Under the pieces are notes generated by a model that had not been told where the DNA came from, ran no database searches, and saw only the letters and a program-made list of their open reading frames with translations. Positions 9,684 to 18,356 of a stretch of 64,000 nt of DNA are shown one piece after another. Each line of letters begins with the position of its first letter. Within the stretch, counting starts at the first letter, position 1. The DNA is from Methanocella_A sp963792125 (GTDB taxonomy: Archaea > Halobacteriota > Methanocellia > Methanocellales > Methanocellaceae). The stretch covers positions 124,001 through 188,000 of the forward strand of contig CAWBVA010000011.1 of the NCBI GenBank assembly GCA_963792125.1, given 5' to 3'. The position numbers and the translations under genes were made by a program.

Positions 9684-10919
9684 TCATTTTTTTGGAGGCA
9701 GGCCATACGCGTTGATCATGTTGATCAGCTCGGTGAAGGCTTCCACCTCGAATGCCAGTAGCTCGTCCTTCTTCATGCCGATGGTCATCTCGCCGTCTGC
9801 CGTCAGCCTGTCGGGGCCACGGCGCACCAGCCGGTCGACACCGTCAGCGGTGAGCGTCTCTTCCATCTCCCGGTCCCAGACGAAAGCCCGGCCGGGGAAT
9901 AACACCGTATCTTTGACGCCCTTAAGGTCGAGCGCCCGGACATCGTCGATAGTCATCAGGCAGGCGATCTCTTTTTTCACCGGCACCACGTTAACGGTTC
10001 CGCCGAGCTTCGCGAAGATTTCTGCCAGCATGGGGGCGGCAATGCTGCCCGTGATAAGCGTGGCTTCCTTCGTAACAGCAGGCAGCTTCTTGAGCATCTT
10101 CGGGTGGTGGCGTATCGCAAAAGGCGACCCGGTCTTCGGGTCACCGAGCGGCGTGCCGGTCACCCTGAACTTATAGCGCGCGGCGACATCGTGCACTATG
10201 GCCTCGAACTCCTGGACCGTATGGGGTTTGACACCCTTGATGAGCGGCGCGTTAGACAGGATCAGGCCCTGTTCCTCCGAATTCGCGAACCGCATCAGGA
10301 TGACGCCCTTCACTCCCCATTTTTGTAGCAGATCACAGGTACGTGTGAGGTCGTCCCCATCGTTCACACCGGGAATGAGCACTGATGCCGCATAGACATC
10401 GCAGTGCTTGCAGAACCGTCTCAATGCTTCCAGCGACTCTTCCGGGTGCTTATCGTTCATGTACTCTTTCCGCTTCTTCGGGTCCGCGGAGAAGACGGTA
10501 TACGTGACTTCTGTAACACCATTCTCAATGTAAAAGTCCGCGTCGTCTGCGCCATCAAAGCCCTTGCCGCTCGTATAGCCGAGGTGGATGGGGATGCCGA
10601 ACTGCCCCAGGAACTGTACCAGCTCCTTAAGCTGGGGATAGCAGCTCACGTCGCCGCCGCCGCTGACCGTGATCTTGTCGACGCCACGGTTGAACATCAG
10701 CGACTGCTGGACCTCTGAGGCGACCATCATCAGCGGCTTGAAGCCGGGATACTGCTCTTTGACGCTCCGCGTGCAATAGTCGCACCCCTTCTGGTACGGC
10801 ATGCAATACTTGCACCCGAAGGCCGGGACGTCCTTCGCCAGCCTGAAATAGCAATATTTACAAAAGCCCCGGCAGTCCTTCCCCGGGCTGCCGCCTACGT
10901 CCGCCAGTACCTCGACCAT
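9684..10919 (-). CDS. mmp10: Methanogenesis marker protein 10, radical SAM McrA-arginine C-methyltransferase
   Basis: Intact 411-residue radical SAM enzyme. Mmp10 is known to methylate the active-site arginine of the MCR alpha subunit. The radical SAM motif is CRGFCKYCYF (CX3CX2C). It is followed by a cysteine-rich stretch GCKYCMPYQKGCDYC typical of Mmp10, and SGGGDVSCYP. The ATG is at 10919, with a TATA-like AACTTATTATTTC at about 10947-10958. The palindrome at 10995-11490 begins about 75 bases upstream. It complements the MCR activation cluster less than 5 kb away. Confidence 0.9.
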   Translation of the reverse strand: MVEVLADVGGSPGKDCRGFCKYCYFRLAKDVPAFGCKYCMPYQKGCDYCTRSVKEQYPGFKPLMMVASEVQQSLMFNRGVDKITVSGGGDVSCYPQLKELVQFLGQFGIPIHLGYTSGKGFDGADDADFYIENGVTEVTYTVFSADPKKRKEYMNDKHPEESLEALRRFCKHCDVYAASVLIPGVNDGDDLTRTCDLLQKWGVKGVILMRFANSEEQGLILSNAPLIKGVKPHTVQEFEAIVHDVAARYKFRVTGTPLGDPKTGSPFAIRHHPKMLKKLPAVTKEATLITGSIAAPMLAEIFAKLGGTVNVVPVKKEIACLMTIDDVRALDLKGVKDTVLFPGRAFVWDREMEETLTADGVDRLVRRGPDRLTADGEMTIGMKKDELLAFEVEAFTELINMINAYGLPPKK

Positions 10920-10994
10920 GATAGCTGCATGGTATGACGGCTATGAAATAATAAGTTTTTCATTGGCACAAGGCATTCCCTGTGCTCGTGGCAA

Positions 10995-11490
10995 GGTTTA
11001 TCCTGCTATGCGTGCTAGTCACAGAACACAGCGAAACTACTTTTTCAGAGTCTTGCACGAATGGCACAAATGCACTAAGGGCACTGTCAAGTCACGAATG
11101 GCACGAAATCCCGATTAACGCACGAAGACACCAAGGGCACGGTCTAAAACACGAACAAGCGTCACAAATAGCACGAACGGCACCAAATCTAAAACAGCAG
11201 AGAACGCTGAGCCCTGTAATCATGTGCCGATCAAAGCGATAATCGTCTTGTACTATCACTGCTGGTAAAAGGGCGATATCGCTGACGTATTCTCTGTGTT
11301 TTAGATTTGGTGCCGTTCGATGCATTCGTGGACGCTTGTCCGTGTTTTAGGCCGTGCCCTTAGGTGTACTTCGTGAGTTAATCGTGCATTCTCTGCGCCT
11401 CTCTAGCGATTCTAGCCGTGCCCTTTACGTGCATCTTGTGCTTTCGCGTAAGATCTAAAAGTAGTTTCGTGTTTTCGTGACTAGACGATA
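10995..11490. repeat. Long inverted repeat (CACGAAGG-type), empty copy
   Basis: Arms at about 10995-11197 and 11296-11490 around a loop of about 98 bases. The arms consist of degenerate words such as CACGAAGACACCAAGGGCACGG, TCTAAAACACGAACAAGCG and GGCACCAAATCTAAAACA. The same sequence order forms the arms of the element at 17255-18191, which holds a gene. Here the loop holds no ORF of note. It lies between the 5' end of mmp10 and the 3' end of the gene at 11604. Confidence 0.85.
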
Positions 11491-11603
11491 CATGGCCAAA
11501 CAATACTCTTCAATCGCTTTGAAGACACAGGAACTGGTTTTTAATCGGATGATACAAAAAAGAGATGAGCATCGGGCAGGCACGCAACCCGCCCGGACAC
11601 GAC

Positions 11604-12191
11604 TTATGCAGGCGTCAGCGTATAGCTCTGTGTCCTGTCAGAGAAGACGATCAGGAGTGTCGTGGACGTCTTGTATCCGTCCTTGCTGAGCTTGATAAGG
11701 TATAAGCCCTGCGGGAAGTCGCCGATAGCCAGGTTTCCTTCGCCATCGGTGCTGCCCATGAGGTATTTATTATTATATACCTGAGCATTTGCCAGGCTTT
11801 CCTTGTTTTTCTTGTCAGTGATATGGATAGTGAGGTTCTTGCCCTTCGACGGTACCATGCTCACCAGGGCCGGTTTCGTCGCGAAGTCGGTCGTGATGGT
11901 CGCATTCTGCAGGCCGTTCTTCATGACCGTCATGGTGTGGTTACCTGCTGCCGGGGCTTCCTTGAACGTCAGGTTGCCCTTCGAGTCCGTGGTGCCAGCC
12001 AGCGTATTGTCCACGAACACCTTAGCCCCGCCGACCGAGCCGCCTGTCGCTTTCATGATGACAGAAACGTCCGGCCCTCCGGTGCTGCCAGCTTGCTGCT
12101 CTGCGACAGCGCACTGGATGGACGTTAGCGATACCAGCATGATGGCGACGACGATGGCCGCCAGCTTTATGACTCGATCTCTGCGTGACAG
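11604..12191 (-). CDS. Exported carboxypeptidase-regulatory-like (PEGA-type) repeat protein
   Basis: Secreted protein with two beta-sandwich repeats of the PEGA or CarboxypepD_reg kind. The first holds GAKVFVDNTLAGTTDSKGNL and the second NAQVYNNKYLMGSTDGEGNL, each followed by a G(N/L)(H/Y)...K(N/D)G block. The ATG at 12140 falls inside the signal peptide. The in-frame CTG at 12191 follows GGAGGT by 6 bases and gives SRRDRVIKLAAIVVAIML, a proper signal, so it is the likelier start or marks a base error. Likely cell-surface adhesion or structural role (inference). Confidence 0.65.
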   Translation of the reverse strand: MSRRDRVIKLAAIVVAIMLVSLTSIQCAVAEQQAGSTGGPDVSVIMKATGGSVGGAKVFVDNTLAGTTDSKGNLTFKEAPAAGNHTMTVMKNGLQNATITTDFATKPALVSMVPSKGKNLTIHITDKKNKESLANAQVYNNKYLMGSTDGEGNLAIGDFPQGLYLIKLSKDGYKTSTTLLIVFSDRTQSYTLTPA

Positions 12192-12652
12192 ACGGATACC
12201 TCCCGTGTAAGCGATTGCGGGTGAATTTTACAGCATATCCTATGCCTGCAATATACATAAGTATAGCGGATATACGCCTTTAACACACAGAATGTTAATG
12301 GCAGAACATCCCGGGACATCCTGTCACCGGCACCGGAAGTGCGCCCCTGGCCAGTTCGACGCTATGGATATTCGGGATCGTGGCGACATGATTACATACA
12401 TTTTATTCACATTGTTTTCGTTATTGAGATCGCTGATCTTGTCTTAAAAAGCCAGAAAAATGGTCCCATCGGTAATATCAATAAGAAACCGCCGTGACAC
12501 CTTCTTTGTCATCGTCTTGCCTGTGTAAGCGCATACTCGCTCACTGACACAGATGATCTGCGCATGAAAATGTGCCATATACCAGAATGTCACTGGCGAG
12601 GCCGCATTTTCTTTTAGTGTGGTATTAATACGCACCCGGTAAAATAAGTATC
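12192..12652. other. Intergenic stretch, 460 bases
   Basis: No gene well supported. A 63-codon minus-strand frame at 12444-12635 (GTG start, ending RRFLIDITDGTIFLAF) is possible but has no convincing ribosome site. A TATA-like run lies near 12630-12650 ahead of the gene at 12653. Confidence 0.4.
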
Positions 12653-12940
12653 ATGTTAAAAACCGAGACGGATAACGCAAAACGTATCAACCTCTCCGGC
12701 TTCTATCGATTTTTACAGAAGCAATACCGGTTCCCGGAGCACCGGCTGAGGGGCATCATAGCCTGCACGGGTGTGATCCTGAATAAAGTCCAGAACCTCA
12801 CCATGAGCCGGTCCGACCTCGAGCGTATCCGGGCATATATCAAAAGCATCGGGCTGACCGGGGAGACCATTAATTTCTACATCACGTCTTTCGTTTTCTA
12901 TATCATGTACCTGGAACGTGCAAATGACTCCCGTGCATAG
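12653..12940 (+). CDS. Small hypothetical protein, tyrosine-recombinase core-binding-like
   Basis: 95-residue basic helical protein. The C-terminal half (LERIRAYIKSIG, then GETINFYITSFVFYIMYLE) resembles the SAM-like N-terminal domain of tyrosine recombinases, but the catalytic domain is absent before or after it. It may be a free-standing small protein or a remnant of an integrase. ATG 12653 lies 9 bases after AAAATAAG, suggesting a leaderless or near-leaderless transcript. Identification is tentative. Confidence 0.45.
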   Translation: MLKTETDNAKRINLSGFYRFLQKQYRFPEHRLRGIIACTGVILNKVQNLTMSRSDLERIRAYIKSIGLTGETINFYITSFVFYIMYLERANDSRA

Positions 12941-13346
12941 AAACAGGGCGATAAAAAGTATATTAGGCCGCCGGTACCTTAACCGGCATTGACCCTGTGA
13001 CGGTTAAGGTACGTAGCGGCTATTTCCACTTGCCAGGAATGCAGTAGATGGCACCATTCCTTGAATTATATTATATGTCCAGATGTGATATGAACGTTTT
13101 CTATTAATTTGCCAATTACAAAATTGTAACTGCTATACAGGCCCTTCAGTTTCCATTTCTGATTCCCTGGTCATCGTAAATATTAACCTGCATATGCTTG
13201 CGAGGCCAGTGCCATTGTCAGACCACATAAATGGTACGAACCGACGACCTGTAACCAGTTACCTTGTCAGACGGCAATCAATTGTTACAAAACTGGAAGC
13301 TTTAATTTAAATATTCTTACACCGATAGCTATATGGTGGACAAGAA
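12941..13346. other. Intergenic stretch with a strong hairpin at 12967-13020
   Basis: No gene seen. Arms GCCGCCGGTACCTTAACCG (12967-12985) and its imperfect complement (13001-13020) form a hairpin 27 bases after the stop of the 12653 gene. It lacks a following T-run, so it may be an RNA processing structure instead of an intrinsic terminator. The rest is AT-rich with no recognisable feature. Confidence 0.5.
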
Positions 13347-13947
13347 TTGAAGGCGACGTTCAACAAATACACGATAACGATAGGCATATCAATCGGACTC
13401 CTGCTCATCATCGGATTCTTCGGCAGTCTGTACTTAAACAATGAATACATTACCGCAGCGCCGGTATACACGCTCCCGTTCGCCGATGAAAACGGGAACC
13501 GGCTCCACATCACGAACAACCGGAGTGCTGCGAACCCCACGTTCGACCAGGTCCTCGCGTTCCTGCAGCAGGACGACACGAACGCGCTGGCCATCAGCAA
13601 TAAGAATGCCAGCCCGGGCCAGTCGGTCGTGCGGCTGCACGACAACGCGGAAAAGGCAGGCATACGGGCCGGAGTGGTCGAGTTGAAAATGCCCAATGAG
13701 ACCGATGTCTATTCCCTGGACGTATTCGACACGGTCGACAAAGGCCGGATCATGGTCGATCCCGATGGGCACCCCGTACATTGCCGGCCCGTGGACCATC
13801 GTACACATGGACAATAATGACCTTCACACCATGGTGTTCATACCGATCCAGAACAAATCGGTCGCGTATCTTGCGGACACCGGCAATGTTTCCGGAGTGG
13901 GCGCAGTCTCTGCGATCAGAGCAAATATCATCAGCTACACATGGTAG
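13347..13947 (+). CDS. Membrane-anchored extracytoplasmic protein, transglutaminase-like, one frameshift
   Basis: About 200 residues once the frames are joined near 13765-13785. The TTG start at 13347 has GGTGG upstream. An N-terminal helix (ITIGISIGLLLIIGFFGSLY) anchors an exported domain. The block NPTFDQVLAFLQQDDTN, then RLHDNAEKAGIRAGVVEL, resembles the cysteine-less edge of transglutaminase-like folds found in archaeal surface proteins. The second frame runs GPWTIVHMDNNDLHTM to IISYTW. Function unknown. Confidence 0.55.
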
Positions 13948-14312
13948 CATCTAAAAATGACTATAATCAGTCAATTACTAATTTTTATGACTGACTACCT
14001 CCCTCTCCCTGATCATCAGTATTCACGAGCCATCCTTCGAAGTTCAGCAACGAGCAGTCAAGTGCGATTCCGAGGCAGGTGCATAGAACAGGCGACATCC
14101 ATAGTTATAATACACTACACTCCAGGGGCGTAGTTCGACACGAGATTTCAATATAAGACGCATCAAACGGTTTTGAAAGAGCTAAATACCTTTTTATATG
14201 CCGTTCGATTGAGGTCGTGTAATCATGTCGTTGTCTAAATACACTGGATATACAAATGAGGAATGAACATACGACAGAAATATTCTATGGCCATCCTGTC
14301 TATTTAACCAAT
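13948..14312. other. Intergenic stretch, 365 bases
   Basis: AT-richer than the surrounding genes. A TATA-like CTTTTTATATG lies near 14189 but the only frame after it is 13 codons. Nothing else supported. Confidence 0.35.
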
Positions 14313-14803
14313 TTACTCAAGGAAGTTTGACCATACCACACTTGCTGTGTTGTCTGTGTAATGGGCAACTACTGTGACATCAGCGCTAGCTGGTATCAAA
14401 GTAGGGTCGGTAGAACTACCGAAGTACATGATCGAACCAATCGTATTTGCGTTAAATTTATCAGTACCATCCGCATAGCGGGGTACCAGCTGAATCACAC
14501 GGCGGAATAGTCTTACCATTAACAACTAAAGTGTAAGTCGCTTCTGCTAAATTCGTGTTACCTGTGCCGCCACTCTTCAACGATCCTATATCGGTTCCGC
14601 TCATTGTCACGACGGAAATAACGCCCGTAACACGTTGTCCTCTTGACATCAACAGCAACCGTCTTTGATTTTTCGACATTTCCACCTATATTGAACACAT
14701 ACGCCGCAATAAGCGCCGCGAGAATAACAGTAATCGCAACTATCAGGATGACGCCGATGACAGCGGAAACGCCCTCATCATTCTTGTAAAATTTCCTTAC
14801 CAT
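14313..14803 (-). CDS. Archaeal type IV pilin, frameshifted
   Basis: The N-terminal frame (from ATG 14803, GGGGAG upstream) reads MVRKFYKNDEGVSAVIGVIL, the class III signal and hydrophobic helix of archaeal pilins. Peptidase cleavage is expected at the short basic leader. The reading frame breaks near 14640-14690 and again near 14490-14520. The last piece ends in ADVTVVAHYTDNTA...WSNFLE. Joined, it makes about 160 residues and parallels the gene at 14879. Either a real pseudogene or sequence error; the twin has matching damage. Confidence 0.65.
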
Positions 14804-14827
14804 AATATCTCTCCCCCATAAAAATTT

Positions 14828-14854
14828 ATGGCCGCAGAAAATTTCTGCGGCCAT
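14828..14854 (-). terminator. Perfect hairpin between the two pilin genes
   Basis: ATGGCCGCAGAA and its exact complement TTCTGCGGCCAT around a 3-base loop. On the minus strand it sits 25 bases after the stop of the upstream pilin and is followed by AAATTTTTAT, so it likely ends that transcript or protects its 3' end. Confidence 0.6.
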
Positions 14855-14878
14855 CTTTTTAATTCAATTTACACAAAT

Positions 14879-15354
14879 TTACGCGAGGTTGCCCGACCAA
14901 GCCGGGTAGTCCGTGCCATCAGTGAAGTGGGCAACGACGGTGACATCAGCATTGGCCGAATGCATAGCGGCACCAGTGATGTTACCGAAGAACATGACCG
15001 CACCAATTGAGTTAGCATCAATAGCATCTGTGCTGCATCGGCAGTCCACTGCAGTTACAGCATAGTACGTCACCATTCACCGTTACAGTGTAAGTATGCA
15101 TACAGCTGGGATCGCAGCCATCGTACCATCCTTGAGCAGTCCAACATCGGCTCCACTCATGGTCTTGACCATGATAACACAGCAGTGGTCGTCCTCTTGA
15201 CTTCTACGCCGACCTGCTTGCTCTTCGGCACGTTTCCGCCGAGCTGGAACACGAACGCAGCGATAACCGCCGCGAGGATCACCGTGATCGCTACCATCAG
15301 GATAACACCGATGACAGCCGATACGGCTTCATCATTCTTCTTAAAGTTTGCCAT
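14879..15354 (-). CDS. Archaeal type IV pilin, frameshifted
   Basis: Paralogue of the 14313 gene. The ATG at 15354 gives MANFKKNDEAVSAVIGVILM followed by the hydrophobic helix AITVILAAVIAAFVFQLGG, the archaeal pilin N-terminal domain. The frame breaks near 15165-15190. The C-terminal piece (VMFFGNITGAAMHSANADVT, ending WSGNLA) matches the twin gene's end closely. The pair looks like a tandem duplication. Pilins of this type build adhesion pili; no pilus assembly genes are in the window. Confidence 0.65.
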
Positions 15355-15801
15355 ATTATTTCCACCATTGAAGTTGTCAATCGCATTGTATGCGACCGCC
15401 GTTTTTCAAGTTCAAGGGATTCTGGTTTAAATCCCTTAAACCCTTTCCGATAGATCAGTCTCCTGCACCCTTATGAGACATGCGCCATGCATGTCATCGC
15501 CAGCATAGCAAGCGATTCGATCGGCATGCTGTTTTGCTGTGGGTTTTCAGGGGCCTTTCTCTTCCAAAAGGGCTGTGGTTTGGATTGTAACCGGAGGCTA
15601 AATCCAACCAGTTTTTGCCAAATAATTCTAATATGCCCCTATCTATATATATCTTTCCTATTTAGCCCTTGATTTCAAAATAGTAACTGATTTTAACAAT
15701 TTTCATGGAATAAAACGCTAATACTGCTATCCTTTTCCAGTCATGGAACAAAAGTATTCTGTACAGGCCACTTGTGACTTTTTATTTTCCTTTATACGAT
15801 C
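15355..15801. other. Intergenic AT-rich stretch, about 450 bases
   Basis: Upstream region of the pilin gene, low GC. A 61-codon plus-strand frame at 15487 shows no ribosome site or family likeness and is not called. Presumably holds the pilin promoter; no clear TATA box could be fixed. Confidence 0.35.
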
Positions 15802-16116
15802 ATGGCGATAATTACAAAAAAGCATTTTCACTCCGATTATACCGATTTAAAGATATATCCGGTTTATCTCACACAGTCGGGAACTGGTACATTGACGATC
15901 TGGCGGTTATTATGCAGGATATTACACTTTTATCGACGTTTAGATGCCGAAAATACTAATACCAATCAGCGTATTATACTTACTGTTTACACGTCCGACA
16001 GCATCAAAAGGATGTGCAGGACGCGTGGACGGATAGTCGATAACGGATTCAGTCGACAGCTCCTTCGATTGTTTTTACAACGGGAGATTGCCGGCCTGGC
16101 GCCAGGCCAGGTATAA
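15802..16116 (+). CDS. Orphan hypothetical protein, AT-rich codons
   Basis: 104-residue basic protein with no recognised family. Third codon positions use A and T far more than the neighbouring genes, which suggests recent gain or that the frame is not coding. No signal peptide; the middle (LCRILHFYRRLDAEN) is helical and basic. The end of the frame runs into CCTGGCGCCAGGCCAGG, a palindromic stretch just before the mptG promoter. Weakly supported. Confidence 0.3.
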   Translation: MAIITKKHFHSDYTDLKIYPVYLTQSGTGTLTIWRLLCRILHFYRRLDAENTNTNQRIILTVYTSDSIKRMCRTRGRIVDNGFSRQLLRLFLQREIAGLAPGQV

Positions 16117-16119
16117 TTA

Positions 16120-16130
16120 GATATATAAGT
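16120..16130 (+). promoter_or_regulatory. TATA box of mptG
   Basis: GATATATAAGT about 50 bases before the ATG at 16178, predicting a transcript start near 16150 and a short leader. Confidence 0.55.
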
Positions 16131-16177
16131 AATAAACGACAAAAGTTAGCCACTTACATGCAGGACTGAGAGACCCC

Positions 16178-17206
16178 ATGAAAGTCAAGATATCAACGCC
16201 TTCGCGTCTGCACTTCGGGCTGATTGATTTTAACGGAGGACTTGGCCGTATCGACGGTGGCGCAGGTGTCGCTATCTCGAGCCCGCGCAACGTGCTGTCC
16301 GCCTGCAGTTCCAGTGCGTTCAAAGTCAACGGCTCGAGCGCCGAGCTGATCACCGGGATCGCCCGCAGGATCTGTGATAAGCTGGGCAAGCCACTGCCTG
16401 ATCTGGAAATCACCGTGGAAGAGGAGATCTGTAATCACGCCGGTTTCGGCTCCAAGACACAGATCAGCCTTGCGCTCGCTTATGCCATCTGCAGGGAATA
16501 CGGCATCACCTACGCCAGCATCGACGAGTTAGCCCGGCTGGTCAGCCGCGGCGGCACGTCCGGCATCGGTGTCCGCGCTTTTGATCGCGGCGGCTTTATC
16601 CTCGACTGCGGCCACAGCTTCGGCGCAGGAAAAGATAAGGACTCCTGCCTGCCGTCTTCGGCATCGAAGGCAAAGCTTTCTCCGCAGGTGATGCGGTGCG
16701 ACGTGCCGGAGCACTGGCGCTTCGTGCTGGTGACGCCTCTCAACTACGAGGGGTCGCACGGCAAGTCCGAGGTCGACATCTTCCAGTCCAACTTCCCGGT
16801 CAACGCCGCGGAAGTCGACCGCATCTGCCGCATCGTGCTGATGCAGATGCTCCCGGGCATCCTGGAGCGGGACATTGCCACCTTCGGGACCGCCATCAAC
16901 AGCATCCAGACGCTGGGCTTCAAGAACGTGGAAATCCAGCTCAAGGCGCCGCTGGTGCCCAACATGCTGGCCATCATGAACAGCAACGGCTCCTATGGAA
17001 GCGGCATGAGTTCCTTCGGGCCCACGGTCTTCGGGCTTACGGACTCCGACCGCAAGGCGGAGCAGATACAGAAGTCAGTCTGCGACTACCTGAGCGACAT
17101 GGACATCGAGAACCAGAGCTGGATCGCCGAGCCTAACAACCATGGGGTACTGATCAGCGACTCGGGCAAAGAGCGCAGCGTCATCCGCGGCCGCGCGCTA
17201 AGCTGA
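16178..17206 (+). CDS. mptG: Beta-ribofuranosylaminobenzene 5'-phosphate synthase
   Basis: 342-residue GHMP-kinase-fold enzyme that joins 4-aminobenzoate (or 4-hydroxybenzoate in later proposals) with PRPP, releasing CO2 and PPi, the committed step of tetrahydromethanopterin synthesis. The N-terminus STPSRLHFGLIDFNGGLGRI and the block HAGFGSKTQISLALAYAI are typical, with SRGGTSGIGVRAFDRGGF in the middle. The length is normal and the frame intact. It lies within 7 kb of mch and mptA, so three steps of one C1-carrier pathway are clustered loosely. Confidence 0.88.
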   Translation: MKVKISTPSRLHFGLIDFNGGLGRIDGGAGVAISSPRNVLSACSSSAFKVNGSSAELITGIARRICDKLGKPLPDLEITVEEEICNHAGFGSKTQISLALAYAICREYGITYASIDELARLVSRGGTSGIGVRAFDRGGFILDCGHSFGAGKDKDSCLPSSASKAKLSPQVMRCDVPEHWRFVLVTPLNYEGSHGKSEVDIFQSNFPVNAAEVDRICRIVLMQMLPGILERDIATFGTAINSIQTLGFKNVEIQLKAPLVPNMLAIMNSNGSYGSGMSSFGPTVFGLTDSDRKAEQIQKSVCDYLSDMDIENQSWIAEPNNHGVLISDSGKERSVIRGRALS

Positions 17207-17254
17207 ACCTGCCTATAACACGAGGTACCGGATTTCCAGTACTCTCGACTTAAT

Positions 17255-17454
17255 GGTTTGCCCTGCTATGCGTCTAGTCACAAAAACACGAAACTACTTT
17301 TTTAGATCTTACACGAATACACAAAGACACGAAGGGCACGGCTAAATCACCAAGCGCACTAAAACACGATTAACTCACGAAGACACCAAGGGCACGGTCT
17401 AAAACACGAACAAGCGTCACAAAAGGACTGAACGGCACCAAATCTAAAACACAT
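17255..17454 (+). repeat. Left arm of the GxxExxY element
   Basis: About 200 bases of degenerate CACGAAGG-type words. It carries in order CTAGTCACAAAAACACGAAAC, TTAGATCTTACACGAA, GAAGGGCACGGCTAAATC, CGATTAACTCACGAAGACAC, CGGTCTAAAACACGAACAAG and GGCACCAAATCTAAAACAC. All of these recur inverted in the right arm. Confidence 0.85.
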
Positions 17455-17549
17455 AAAATACGTTGTCTTTACTATCCTGTCGAAAGTTAAAAATACAATA
17501 TACTTATTTACAATATATTGAAAATATGTTTGATTGTTGACGGATCATT

Positions 17550-17960
17550 ATGGAACCAGTGGTTAAGAAAAAATATGCGAAGATACCCCATGAAACAGAA
17601 GAGGCGGCCAGCATTGCTGTAGACTCGGCTTACCACGTCCACAAAAAGACTGGCCCGGGGCTGCTCGAAAGGAACTACGAGCGCTTCATGGAAATCGAAA
17701 TAAACAGAAGAGGACACAAGGTACAGAGACAGGTGAAACTACCTATCAAATATGATGGTGTAGAATACGACGAGTACTATATCATTGACATGCTCGTCGA
17801 CGACTGCCTTGTCATTGAATTAAAAACAGTTGAAAACGTTCTGCCGGTACACCAGCATCAATTGTTGACTTACCTCAAGCTCAGCGGACTAAGGCTGGGA
17901 TTGCTCATCAATTTCTATGATACCAACATAGGAAACGGAATAACGAGAGTAATAAACTAA
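17550..17960 (+). CDS. GxxExxY protein
   Basis: 136-residue member of the GxxExxY family (TIGR04256), whose function is not established. The naming motif is GLLERNY within KKTGPGLLERNYERF. The C-terminal block CLVIELKTVENVLPVHQHQL holds the E-x-K of a possible PD-(D/E)XK nuclease-like core, with QLLTYLKLSGLRLGLLINF after it. An AT-rich promoter region with TATA-like runs (about 17495-17520) is private to the gene. It is the only gene between the two inverted arms. Confidence 0.85.
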   Translation: MEPVVKKKYAKIPHETEEAASIAVDSAYHVHKKTGPGLLERNYERFMEIEINRRGHKVQRQVKLPIKYDGVEYDEYYIIDMLVDDCLVIELKTVENVLPVHQHQLLTYLKLSGLRLGLLINFYDTNIGNGITRVIN

Positions 17961-17994
17961 TACATAAGATGATGACAGGGCCAGCGTTCCTTTC

Positions 17995-18191
17995 GTGTTT
18001 TAGATTTGGTGCCGTTCGTCTTTTAGTGACACTTGTTCGTGTTTTAGACCGTGCCCTTGGTGTCTTCGTGAGTTAATCGTGAATTAGTGCAGTTAGGGAT
18101 TTAGCCGTGCCCTTCGTGCATTTGTGCTTTCGTGTAAGATCTAAAAATGGAGTTTCGTGTTTTTGTGACTAGACGCATAGCAGGACAAACC
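17995..18191 (-). repeat. Right arm of the GxxExxY element
   Basis: Reverse complement of the left arm with scattered mismatches. It starts 35 bases after the GxxExxY stop and could fold with the left arm in DNA, or serve as a 3' structure for the transcript. It ends about 165 bases before the next gene. Confidence 0.85.
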
Positions 18192-18356
18192 GATATGATG
18201 ATAGTCTGACTTTTCAGGAATAATAATTGACGATCTGACGGATATCGGCCGTTATTGCATATAAACTGCTTCTATTCCGGTATATTTCGCCAATTCCGGT
18301 AATCATCTTAAACTCGACGATTTGTTTTCTCTTCATTGTAGGAGGATGAATTGGTC

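Larger units (their letters stand above)
17255..18191. mobile_element. Inverted-repeat element enclosing a GxxExxY gene
   Basis: Left arm 17255-17454 and right arm 17995-18191 are near-identical reverse complements over about 200 bases. The outer ends read GGTTTG(C/T)CCTGCTATGCGT and the inner ends GGCACCAAATCTAAAACAC. Between them lie an AT-rich promoter region (17455-17549) and a single ORF. The arms match the empty repeat at 10995-11490. No transposase, target duplication or terminal att-like site was found, so mobility is inferred from the gene-flanking palindrome and the second copy. Confidence 0.55.

Noticed and set aside
10995..11490. CRISPR-like array of short repeats
   Set aside because: The words are degenerate, vary in length and are arranged as two inverted arms with no regular spacers; no cas genes are nearby.
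12444..12635. 63-codon minus-strand ORF
   Set aside because: The C-terminal part looks protein-like, but start and promoter evidence are too weak to call it.
15487..15672. 61-codon ORF upstream of the orphan gene
   Set aside because: No ribosome site, no family likeness, and cysteine- and phenylalanine-rich by composition of AT-rich DNA.
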